Below the pieces are notes generated by a model. The model was not told the origin of the DNA, made no database searches, and saw nothing but the letters and a program-made list of their open reading frames with translations. Of a stretch of 33,775 bases of DNA, positions 14,670 through 22,552 are shown piece by piece. This DNA comes from Bacillota bacterium. GTDB lineage: Bacteria > Bacillota > Sulfobacillia > Sulfobacillales > Sulfobacillaceae. The stretch covers positions 1 to 33,775 of the forward strand of contig JAJZZP010000098.1 in NCBI GenBank assembly GCA_021797515.1. Reading direction: 5' to 3'. How positions within the stretch are numbered: position 1 is the stretch's first letter; each line of letters opens with the position of its first letter. The translations under genes and the position numbers were made by a program.

Positions 14670-15470
14670 ATGGATTTGGGATTAGCGGGCAAGAACGTGT
14701 TGATTACAGGGGGTAGTAAGGGAATTGGGCGTCAGACGGCGTTGACCATGGCCAAGGAAGGGGCCCGTTTAGCACTGGTAGCACGGTCAGCCTCGGATTT
14801 AGAAGTTGCACGAGTGCATATTTTGCAGGAGAACCCCGATGCCCTGGTGGTATGGAGTTCCGCCGATCTACAAAAAGAGTCCGATGCCAACCGAGCGGTA
14901 GCGGACACCATTGAGAAATTGGGCTCTATCGACGTGTTAGTCAATTGCGCGGGGGCCGCTCCGGGTCGGTTGTTGTTGGAGATTGATGAAGAAACTTGGG
15001 CTATGGCCCTGGGATTAAAGTTTTTAGGTTATGTCCGCATGGTCAAAGCGGTTATTCCCCATTTCCTGCAACAAGGCCAGGGAGTGATCGTCAACGTTAT
15101 CGGAAATGACGGCGTTAAACCCTCCTACTGGGAACTTACGGGCACAGCCGCTAATGCCGCCGGTTTGGCGACCATGCAAGCCTTGGCCGATCAATACGGC
15201 CGGAATCAGGTCCGCATTGTTTCGGTCAACCCTGGTCCAGTGGACACGGGGCGTTGGGATACGTTGACGCAGGCTTTTGCCCGCGACAAAAACATCAGTG
15301 TGGAACGTGCCGATACGGTGGCCAAAGAGTCGATCGCATTCGGCCGGATTGCCACACCGCAGGAAGTGGCCAATGTCGTCACCTTTTTAGCCTCAGATCG
15401 TGCCAGCTTTGTCCACGGCACGAGTTTCACAATTGACGGGAATCAACGCAAGGCGATGATGGATATCTGA
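14670..15470 (+). CDS. SDR-family oxidoreductase lacking the usual Tyr-Lys pair
   Basis: A 266-aa Rossmann-fold protein. The nucleotide-binding TGGSKGIG is at 13-20 and NCAG at 92-95, and the C-terminal half has NPGPVDTGRW and the usual ending FTIDG. I chose ATG 14670, 7 nt after AGGAGG, over ATG 14664, which is only 1 nt after it. The catalytic Tyr-x3-Lys is absent: the aligned segment is LTGTAANAAGL, placing Gly158 and Asn162 where Tyr and Lys are expected, and the Ser strand reads VNVIGNDG. It may be a non-canonical SDR with another mechanism or a related binding role. It lies in the middle of the catabolic operon, 19 bp before the amidohydrolase. Confidence 0.88.
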   Translation: MDLGLAGKNVLITGGSKGIGRQTALTMAKEGARLALVARSASDLEVARVHILQENPDALVVWSSADLQKESDANRAVADTIEKLGSIDVLVNCAGAAPGRLLLEIDEETWAMALGLKFLGYVRMVKAVIPHFLQQGQGVIVNVIGNDGVKPSYWELTGTAANAAGLATMQALADQYGRNQVRIVSVNPGPVDTGRWDTLTQAFARDKNISVERADTVAKESIAFGRIATPQEVANVVTFLASDRASFVHGTSFTIDGNQRKAMMDI

Positions 15471-15489
15471 TGGCTTAAGGAGGCTTCAC

Positions 15490-16344
15490 ATGCGTATTGG
15501 GCTTGCTCAATTAGCCATTCATCCGGAACCGGACCAGGTTTCGCAGAACCGTGAGCACAGTAATTCGGCGATCCGCCGTCTGTTTGAGGAGGGGGCTGAA
15601 CTAGTGGTGTTGCCGGAATTGACCCATTGGGGATATTTCCCAAGATCCTGTGCGGTGGTTGAACAGATGGCGGAAAGAATTCCTGAGGGCGAGAGTGTGC
15701 AGCAGTGGATGGCTCTGGCTCGTCGTTACCGGGGATTTATTGTCGGCGGCATTTTGGAAAACAGTGCCCAAGGCTTCCATAATACCGCAGTGCTGATTGG
15801 ACCCAACGGAGTCCTGGCCTGCTACCGGAAAGTACATTTGTTTGACTGGGAAACCCAATGGCTTACGGCGGGGAATCAGTGGACGACCGTCTGGATTGAC
15901 GGGGTGTCGGCGACAGTGGGTCTCCTCATCTGTTACGATTTGCGATTCCCCGAGGCGGTTCGACAACTGGCGTTAATGGGTGCCGATCTCATCGTGGTGC
16001 CGACCACGTGGACCTCGGTCGGTAAACCCCAACTGTGGGACTCCCAGGGATATTGCCTGCAAAATCACGTGGCCATTGCACATGCCTACTGCCAAAGGGT
16101 GGCGATGGTGTGCGCTGATCGGGTTGGCAACGAACGCGGGGTCACGTATTTGGGGGCCAGCGTGGCCGTTGCACCTTCAGGAATGGTGGCCGCAGGGCCG
16201 CTGTCGGGGCGTGAACCCACACTTGCCGTCGTAGACATCGACCTTGTCAGTGCCCGGGATAAAACCGTGGGATCCTATAACCATTTACTCAATGACCGCC
16301 GCCCTGCCTTATATCACCGTATCATCGAAACACCGCGAATTTAG
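15490..16344 (+). CDS. Carbon-nitrogen hydrolase (nitrilase superfamily)
   Basis: A 284-aa amidohydrolase of the nitrilase superfamily. The catalytic triad is present: E43 (LPEL), K114 (YRKVHLFD) and C148 (LICYDLRFPE). These enzymes hydrolyse amides, N-carbamoyl groups or omega-amides and release ammonia, not usually nitriles. ATG 15490 is preceded by TAAGGAGG. Position between an SDR and a VOC gene suggests removal of nitrogen from a ring-opened intermediate, but the substrate is not known. Confidence 0.92.
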   Translation: MRIGLAQLAIHPEPDQVSQNREHSNSAIRRLFEEGAELVVLPELTHWGYFPRSCAVVEQMAERIPEGESVQQWMALARRYRGFIVGGILENSAQGFHNTAVLIGPNGVLACYRKVHLFDWETQWLTAGNQWTTVWIDGVSATVGLLICYDLRFPEAVRQLALMGADLIVVPTTWTSVGKPQLWDSQGYCLQNHVAIAHAYCQRVAMVCADRVGNERGVTYLGASVAVAPSGMVAAGPLSGREPTLAVVDIDLVSARDKTVGSYNHLLNDRRPALYHRIIETPRI

Positions 16345-16386
16345 GGACGGCGAAGGTTCGCTTGAGAGACCTTAGGAGGAGAGATT

Positions 16387-16818
16387 TTGGTGATTATTCA
16401 GGGATTGCATCATATTGGCATCGTGGTCCGCGATGTGGAGCGTGCCATAACGCAGTACGGCCAGCATCTGAACCTGCAGACGACGCACCGGGAGGATTAT
16501 GGGGGCGGGTTATTGACTATCGCCTTTATTCCTCTTGGACCAACCGACGGACGAAACGGTCCACTGATTGAGCTCTTGCAACCATTGCGACCGGGAAGTT
16601 CGGCGTGGACGTTCCTTCAGGAAAAAGGCGAAGGCATCGAACATATTGCCATGAGCGTCTCTCATCTTGATGATCAATTGCAACAATTGCAGAACCAACG
16701 CGTACCGCTCTGGGATCACGTCGGACGAGACGGTGCCGATGGCACGCGGATTGCGTTTTTGGATCCCGAGGGATTTTCCGGATGTCTCTTGGAGTTGGTC
16801 GAGTCGCATGGAGAATAG
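16387..16818 (+). CDS. VOC-family protein, methylmalonyl-CoA-epimerase-like
   Basis: A 143-aa single-unit vicinal-oxygen-chelate protein. GLHHIGIVVRDVERAI at the N-terminus, IELLQP in the middle, GIEHIAMSV and a final LLELVE supply the pattern of metal ligands (His, Glu, His, Glu) seen in methylmalonyl-CoA epimerase and glyoxalase relatives. It starts with TTG 16387 or GTG 16390; AGGAGGA lies 6-10 nt before them. With a CoA-transferase and a crotonase-fold gene next to it, epimerisation or isomerisation of an acyl-CoA is plausible, but dioxygenase-type relatives cannot be excluded. Confidence 0.85.
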   Translation: MVIIQGLHHIGIVVRDVERAITQYGQHLNLQTTHREDYGGGLLTIAFIPLGPTDGRNGPLIELLQPLRPGSSAWTFLQEKGEGIEHIAMSVSHLDDQLQQLQNQRVPLWDHVGRDGADGTRIAFLDPEGFSGCLLELVESHGE

Positions 16819-16851
16819 GCGTTCGGTAGGACGACGGCAGCGGAGGTTTTC

Positions 16852-18048
16852 ATGAAGCCATTACAAGGAGTGCGGGTGCTGGACTTAACCCAGATTTTAT
16901 CAGGGCCCTATGCGACCCAAATGTTGGCCGATCTAGGCGCTGAGGTGATTAAGATTGAACAACCTGGCGGCGATAAATCGCGCCAAACGGGACCCTTTGT
17001 GCAGGGTCGTAGTACATATTTTGCCAGTGTCAATCGCGGAAAGCAGAGTGTAGTACTGAATTTGAAAACAATGGCAGGCCGGCAAGTGTTTTATGATCTG
17101 GTGCAGCGTTCCGCGGTGGTCGTGGAAAATTTTCGCCCTGGGGTTGCTGATCGGTTGGGCGTAGGTTTTGAGACACTTCGTCAAAAAAACCCCACCGTGA
17201 TTTACGCGGCCTGTTCGGGATTTGGACAAACGGGACCGCGGGCGGATCAGCCGGCCTTGGACATTATTATTCAAGCTTTAGCGGGCACTATGTCGGTAAC
17301 TGGGGAAGTCAATGGAGAACCCCTACGGGTCGGCTTTTCGGTGGGTGACTTAGGCGCAGGACTCTACCTCACGGTGGCCATTTTGGCGGCCTTGCAGCAA
17401 AACGCGCGAGATCCCCAAGCCATCTCGGTGGATCTGAGTATGCTCGATACGCAAGTGGCTTTGCTGGAAAACGCGTACGCCCGGTACTTTGCCACGGGGG
17501 AAATACCAGGACCATTGGGGTCTCGGCACCCTGTAATTGCTCCATTTCAATGCTTTCAAGCAGCTGACGGCCCCTTTGTGGTGGCGGCGAGCACTGATGC
17601 TCAATGGAACGCTCTGGTGGATGCGATTGAACGTCCTGACCTCGCAATCGATAGGCGATTTCGCACCGCCTCTTTTCGGTCACGCGAAGCATTGGCATTA
17701 GCTCAGATATTAAATGACGTGTTCGCTAAGCGCCCAGTGGCGGAGTGGGTGTCCCGGTTGGAAGCCGCAGGTGTCCCGGTGGGGCGGGTCAATACAGTGG
17801 CTCAGGCTGCAGACGATGAGCGCCTGATCACTCGGAAGATGTTCACGTCGGCGAAATTCGGACCAACCACAGTGAAAGTGGTCGGATCTCCATTGCGGTT
17901 CAACGGCCAACCCTGTGAGGCGGAACCCCAGGTGCCGAACCTGAATCAACATCAATCGCAGGTATTGACCGGATTGCTGAACTATGACGCCAAGACCATA
18001 CAACGATTACAGAAGGAGGGAGCCTTTGAATGGCCACCGGAACCATAA
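16852..18048 (+). CDS. Class III (CaiB/Frc-type) CoA-transferase
   Basis: A 398-aa family III CoA-transferase, which moves CoA between carboxylic acids. The N-terminal GVRVLDLTQILSGPYATQMLADLGAEVIKIEQPGGD is the canonical start, NFRPG is at 93-97, and the likely catalytic aspartate is D166 in SVGDLGAGLYLTVAILAAL, close to Asp169 of known members. ATG 16852 is preceded by GGAGG. It overlaps the crotonase-fold gene by 19 bp. It probably activates an organic acid produced by the upstream enzymes. Confidence 0.93.
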   Translation: MKPLQGVRVLDLTQILSGPYATQMLADLGAEVIKIEQPGGDKSRQTGPFVQGRSTYFASVNRGKQSVVLNLKTMAGRQVFYDLVQRSAVVVENFRPGVADRLGVGFETLRQKNPTVIYAACSGFGQTGPRADQPALDIIIQALAGTMSVTGEVNGEPLRVGFSVGDLGAGLYLTVAILAALQQNARDPQAISVDLSMLDTQVALLENAYARYFATGEIPGPLGSRHPVIAPFQCFQAADGPFVVAASTDAQWNALVDAIERPDLAIDRRFRTASFRSREALALAQILNDVFAKRPVAEWVSRLEAAGVPVGRVNTVAQAADDERLITRKMFTSAKFGPTTVKVVGSPLRFNGQPCEAEPQVPNLNQHQSQVLTGLLNYDAKTIQRLQKEGAFEWPPEP

Positions 18049-18812
18049 CCTGGGAGGAAGTCGAGCACACCGGATGGATTTGGATTGATCGCCCGCACAA
18101 ACGTAATGCCATGACCGATGCCATGTGGGGAACACTCAGCGACATTCTTGCGCAGGCGTCTCATACCGGAGTGCGTTCCGTGGTGATTGCGGGGCGTGGG
18201 GGTACGTTTCTGGCAGGGGCAGATATTTTGGAATTTGAATCCACCAAGGCAACACCTGAGGCAGCCATGGATTCTTTTCGATCAGTCGATTCCGCCTGCC
18301 GTGCAGTGCAGGAGGTGGCGATGCCAATCATCGCCGCTATTGAGGGGTATGCGGTTGGGGCCGGACTAGAATTGGCTGCCGCATGCGATTTCCGCTTGGC
18401 TTCGACCACGGCGAGATTGGGAATAACGGCCGCGAAACTGGCCATTACGCCAGGCCGAGGGCATATCACGCGGCTTCGCAACGTGATTGGTACAGCTCAT
18501 AGCCTCGATTTATTACTGACAGGACGTTTGGTTTCGGCAAACGAAGCTTATGCCATGGGATTGGTAACGGAAGTTGTACCTTCTGAAGACAGTGTGTTGT
18601 CGCGAGCCCAAGCCTTGGGAGAAACGCTGGCATCGCGCGCCCCGGGGTCGTTACGTTGGATCAAACAAACCATATACGGAGCGCAAGGAACGTTAACGGA
18701 TGACCCAGATGCAGATGCACAGGAAGCCACCCAGTGCTTTGCCACGGAAGACTTCCGTGAAGCGGTACAGGCCTTTCGTGGCAAACGGCCGCCCGTATTT
18801 ACCGGGCATTAA
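18030..18812 (+). CDS. Enoyl-CoA hydratase/isomerase-family (crotonase-fold) protein
   Basis: A 260-aa crotonase-fold enzyme acting on an acyl-CoA. The oxyanion-hole segment LAGADI (61-66) and the first glutamate E114 in GYAVGAGLELAAACDFR are present. The second hydratase glutamate, normally in 'GxPEVKLGxxPG', is replaced: the segment reads GITAAKLAITPG with Ala134. This argues against a classical hydratase and fits an isomerase, ring-opening hydrolase or other family member. ATG 18030 is preceded by AAGGAGGG and lies inside the end of the CoA-transferase gene. Confidence 0.88.
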   Translation: MATGTITWEEVEHTGWIWIDRPHKRNAMTDAMWGTLSDILAQASHTGVRSVVIAGRGGTFLAGADILEFESTKATPEAAMDSFRSVDSACRAVQEVAMPIIAAIEGYAVGAGLELAAACDFRLASTTARLGITAAKLAITPGRGHITRLRNVIGTAHSLDLLLTGRLVSANEAYAMGLVTEVVPSEDSVLSRAQALGETLASRAPGSLRWIKQTIYGAQGTLTDDPDADAQEATQCFATEDFREAVQAFRGKRPPVFTGH

Positions 18813-18831
18813 CGTAGAAGGAGGACGCATT

Positions 18832-19755
18832 ATGAAGCCCCCACGTTTCCAGTATTGGGCACCCGGGTCCTTGGCAGAGGCATTGGAAGGTCTCTGGCAA
18901 TTGGAGGATCAGGGATATACCACCAAACTCCTCGCCGGAGGGCAAAGTTTGATGCCCGTTTTGAATATGCGGCTGTCTGCACCCGATGTGATAGTTGATC
19001 TCAATCACTTGGCACCAGAGCTTTCCACTGTCCAAGAAGTCTCCGAGACCTTACACATCGGGGCCATGACCCGCCATTACCAATTGGAATCGCATCCGGT
19101 GCTTGGGGCTCGGGCACCCATCATTGCGGAAGCTGAGCGCTACATCGGACATGTCGCGATTCGTTCTCGCGGTACCATCGGGGGGAGCCTGGTTCACGCC
19201 GATCCCTCTGCGGAATTGCCGTTGGTCTTGGCCTTATTGCAGGGGACCGTAACGTTACAGTCCCGAGAGAGCATACGGGAGGTATCGGCGCAGGATTTCT
19301 TTGTCACTTATTTGACTACGGCCATCACCAGCACGGAAATCTTAACTGCGATCACGCTGCCAACCTTGCCACCCGGTTCGGGACAAAGTCTAGAAGAGGT
19401 TGCTTCGCGACCGGGGGACTTCGCGATAGTGGCCGCCGCCGCCCAAGTCACCCTGGATTCCGACGAGGCGATTCATGCAGTGCGCTTAGCCTTAGGTGGG
19501 GTGTCATCGGTTCCGCTGGATGTCAGCGGGTCGATTGCGTTTCTTGTCGGAGAAATTCCCACTGCGCAGCTCTGGATAGAGTGTACCCAATCGTTGGCCG
19601 ACCTGGTTGAACCGGATAGTGATGTACACGCGGATAGTGCCTATCGTAAAGACCTGACAGTGGCTTTAAGCCGGCGGGCACTGACCCATGCTTGGCAGCG
19701 CGCTCGACAAGGGGCAAGTCTGGGGAGCATAGGAAACAAAGGAGGAGAGGGATAG
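18832..19755 (+). CDS. Molybdenum hydroxylase FAD-binding (medium) subunit
   Basis: A 307-aa protein of the CoxM/CutM type, the flavin subunit of xanthine-dehydrogenase-family hydroxylases. It contains AGGQSLMPVLNMRL and TIGGSLVHADPSAELPL, the two FAD/pyrophosphate motifs. The open frame extends upstream to 18700, but I chose ATG 18832 because GGAGGA precedes it and the extension overlaps the crotonase gene. Its stop TAG overlaps the GTG start of the 2Fe-2S subunit by one base. Confidence 0.93.
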   Translation: MKPPRFQYWAPGSLAEALEGLWQLEDQGYTTKLLAGGQSLMPVLNMRLSAPDVIVDLNHLAPELSTVQEVSETLHIGAMTRHYQLESHPVLGARAPIIAEAERYIGHVAIRSRGTIGGSLVHADPSAELPLVLALLQGTVTLQSRESIREVSAQDFFVTYLTTAITSTEILTAITLPTLPPGSGQSLEEVASRPGDFAIVAAAAQVTLDSDEAIHAVRLALGGVSSVPLDVSGSIAFLVGEIPTAQLWIECTQSLADLVEPDSDVHADSAYRKDLTVALSRRALTHAWQRARQGASLGSIGNKGGEG

Positions 19756-20258
19756 TGGAAATTGACCTAAAAGAGCGCGTCTCATATACGCTACAAATTA
19801 ATGATCGCACTTATGCGGTGGAGGATGTTGAACCCCGCCTTCTTTTAGCCGATGTGTTGCGCGATTTCCTAGGGTTAACGGGGACTCACTTAGGCTGTGA
19901 GCATGGTGCATGCGGTGCTTGTACGGTTTTGGCCGATGGACGGCCCATCCGATCTTGCCTGACGCTGGGGGTGGGGGCCAAAGGATTAGCGTTACAAACC
20001 GTAGAGGGCCTTGCCCCGAACGACGGTCCCCTTTCCCGACTGCAAGATGCATTTTGGGAGGAACACGGATTGCAATGCGGTTTTTGCACGTCCGGCATGT
20101 TGATGACCGCCACCTTTTTCTTGCGCGAACATCCCAAGCCCTCCCGCAAGGAGATTCGCGAGGCCCTTTCGGGAAATCTCTGCCGTTGTACGGGGTATCA
20201 AAACATTGTCAACGCAATTGAACGCTCAGCACAGGACTTAGGAGAAAACTATTCATGA
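19755..20258 (+). CDS. Molybdenum hydroxylase 2Fe-2S (small) subunit
   Basis: A 167-aa electron-transfer subunit of the CoxS/CutS type. The plant-ferredoxin-like cluster is bound by C48, C53, C56 and C68 (GCEHGACGACTV...SC), and the second cluster by C108, C111, C143 and C145 (QCGFC...LCRCTGYQ). I chose GTG 19755, 4 nt after the last base of AGGAGAGG-type sequence and overlapping the previous stop (TAGTG). The start of the first large subunit overlaps its end by 4 bp (ATGA). Confidence 0.95.
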   Translation: MEIDLKERVSYTLQINDRTYAVEDVEPRLLLADVLRDFLGLTGTHLGCEHGACGACTVLADGRPIRSCLTLGVGAKGLALQTVEGLAPNDGPLSRLQDAFWEEHGLQCGFCTSGMLMTATFFLREHPKPSRKEIREALSGNLCRCTGYQNIVNAIERSAQDLGENYS

Positions 20259-22552
20259 ATGCGCGTCAACGACGCATAGAAGATCCCGCACTTCTGAGGG
20301 GGAACATACCCTTTGTGGCGGATTTACACTTTGCCGGGATGCTTGAGGCGGTCGTGGTGCGCAGTATTTATGCGCATGCAATGCTGGATGTCGTTAACGT
20401 GCAACCAGCGTTAGAGTCTCCTGGGGTGAAAACCGTAGTGACCGCAATGGATTTGCCGTCGGCTTGTGGCCCCATCCCGATGCGGCTATCACCCTCTTCG
20501 GAACTCGAGGCGGCACTGCAGTATCCTTTGGCTCGTGACCGTGTCCGCTTCGTCGGGGAGCCCATAGCCGTCATCGTGGCCGGATCGCGTTATGAGGCGG
20601 AAGATGCCCGCCCCGGGGTCGAGGTCAGGTATCGCCCCTTGACCGCCACCACTAATGTGCGCCAAGCAATGAAAAACCCAGTGTTGTTTGACACCTTGGA
20701 CAGCAATCAGGTGTATCAGCACCGTCAATACCATCGCCTCGTCGAGTCCAAGGAACCCGACCCTACGTTGCGACAATTGCATCTGTCGTTTTCGATCCAG
20801 CGTCATACCGCAATGCCGCTGGAAACCCGGGGACTGGTGGCCGTCCCCGAAGATGGACGAATTACGGTTTATGGCGCGACCAAGGTGTTGCATTTCAACC
20901 GGCGCGTGTTGGCGGGATTTCTGGGCTTGGACGTTACAGCCGTACGTTTGGTCGAAGTTGCGGTGGGCGGTGGCTTTGGCGTCCGCGGAGAATTCTACCC
21001 CGAAGACTATCTCATTCCGTGGTTGGCCTTGCGGCTTCAGCGGCCGGTCCGCTGGATTGAGGACCGTCTGGAACATTTACAGGCGGCCAATCACTCGCGT
21101 CAGCAAGAGCATGAAGTCGACGTCAGCTATGATGACACGGGCCGCATTTACCACTTGCACGATGAGATTATCGTGGATACAGGCGCCTATATACGGACCC
21201 ATGGGGTCACCGTGCCGGAACTCACTCAGGGAATGTTACCCGGACCATATCGGTGGCAGGAAGTCGACACCCAACTCCGGGTTGTCTTGACCAACAAGAC
21301 ACCCACAGGTACCTACCGTGGGCCCGGCCGTTTTGAAGGCACTTTTGTTCGGGAACGCGTAATGGATGCAATCGCGTCGACCTTGCACCTAGATCCGCTT
21401 ACGGTGCGTCAGAAAAATCTCCTGACGGTGGACACTCTCCCATTCTCCCATGGCATGCAGGCTCTGGGGGAGGAGATTGTGTGGGATTCGGGAGATTATC
21501 CGCTGGCATTAGCTCAAGCGGCACATTTGATGGCCAAAGAAGAGTTTCCCCGCCGCAGGGCGGCGGCAAGTGCACGCGGCCGGCGCCGAGGTCTGGGATT
21601 TGCCATGTTTGTCGAAAAGTCGGGACTGGGGCCATGGGAAGACTGCCGGGTCGCGGTGGATGCCGATGGCCGTTTCACCTGTTGGACGGGGTTGTCAACT
21701 CTGGGTCAAGGAACCATGACGGCGTTGACCCGGATTTTGGCAGAGACCTGGGGGGTTTCTGCCTCACAGATTCGCATTGTGCATGGCGATACCGATCAAG
21801 TGCCAGAGAGTCATGGAACCTTTGCCAGCCGGGCGACGGTCATGGGAGGATCCGCTGCCTTTTACAGCGCACGGACTCTTAAAAGTCGCCTGCAAGCACT
21901 GGCAGCACCACTGTTGGAGGCCCATCCCGAAGACGTCATTCTCACGGACCGGGGAGCCGAGGTCACGGGGGTTCCGACTGTCGCCGTCTCTTATAAGGAT
22001 CTGGTCGAAGAATCAGTGCGTCAAGCCCTGCCTTTGGATGTGACGGAGAGGTTTTCTGCGTCAGCCATGACGTATCCATACGGGGTGCATGGCTGTGAGT
22101 TAGAAGTCTGTCCTAACACGGGAATGATTCAGATTGTCCGCTATGGTGTCGTTTATGACGTAGGCAGGGCCGTGGACCGAGATCTGGTGAAAGATCAAAT
22201 TGTGGGCGGGGTGGCTCAAGGCATAGGTGGCGCTTTGCTCGAAGAATTGGCCTATGACGAGCAGGGACAATTAGTGACCGGAACTTTAATGGACTACCTC
22301 CTCCCCGGGTTTTGTGATGTGCCAGAAATCGCGGTTATGATTACCGAAGTGGCGCCCGCGACCAGTAACCCTTTAGGAATAAAAGGTGCGGGGGAAGGGG
22401 GGGCGGTGGGCGTTGCGCCCGCAATCGCCAATGCCCTCGCCGACGCGCTCAACGCGCCACCGGAGGCATTTACCACGCTTCCGCTGCGCCCCCAGGATAT
22501 CTTGCGGTGGAGCCGTATGGATCAGTTACCAGGGAAAGGAGCTAAACGCTAA
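20255..22552 (+). CDS. Molybdenum hydroxylase large subunit, first copy
   Basis: A 765-aa molybdopterin-binding subunit of the xanthine dehydrogenase/aldehyde oxidase family. It shows the N-terminal Ald_Xan_dh_C-like domain, VGGGFGVRGEFYPED near residue 237, TYRGPGRFEG in the active-site loop, and KGAGEGG near residue 710 with the catalytic base glutamate. The loop is not the AYRCSFR of form I CO dehydrogenase, so a hydroxylase on an organic substrate is expected. The start ATG overlaps the small-subunit stop, and the stop TAA overlaps the next large-subunit start as TAATG. Confidence 0.93.
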   Translation: MNARQRRIEDPALLRGNIPFVADLHFAGMLEAVVVRSIYAHAMLDVVNVQPALESPGVKTVVTAMDLPSACGPIPMRLSPSSELEAALQYPLARDRVRFVGEPIAVIVAGSRYEAEDARPGVEVRYRPLTATTNVRQAMKNPVLFDTLDSNQVYQHRQYHRLVESKEPDPTLRQLHLSFSIQRHTAMPLETRGLVAVPEDGRITVYGATKVLHFNRRVLAGFLGLDVTAVRLVEVAVGGGFGVRGEFYPEDYLIPWLALRLQRPVRWIEDRLEHLQAANHSRQQEHEVDVSYDDTGRIYHLHDEIIVDTGAYIRTHGVTVPELTQGMLPGPYRWQEVDTQLRVVLTNKTPTGTYRGPGRFEGTFVRERVMDAIASTLHLDPLTVRQKNLLTVDTLPFSHGMQALGEEIVWDSGDYPLALAQAAHLMAKEEFPRRRAAASARGRRRGLGFAMFVEKSGLGPWEDCRVAVDADGRFTCWTGLSTLGQGTMTALTRILAETWGVSASQIRIVHGDTDQVPESHGTFASRATVMGGSAAFYSARTLKSRLQALAAPLLEAHPEDVILTDRGAEVTGVPTVAVSYKDLVEESVRQALPLDVTERFSASAMTYPYGVHGCELEVCPNTGMIQIVRYGVVYDVGRAVDRDLVKDQIVGGVAQGIGGALLEELAYDEQGQLVTGTLMDYLLPGFCDVPEIAVMITEVAPATSNPLGIKGAGEGGAVGVAPAIANALADALNAPPEAFTTLPLRPQDILRWSRMDQLPGKGAKR

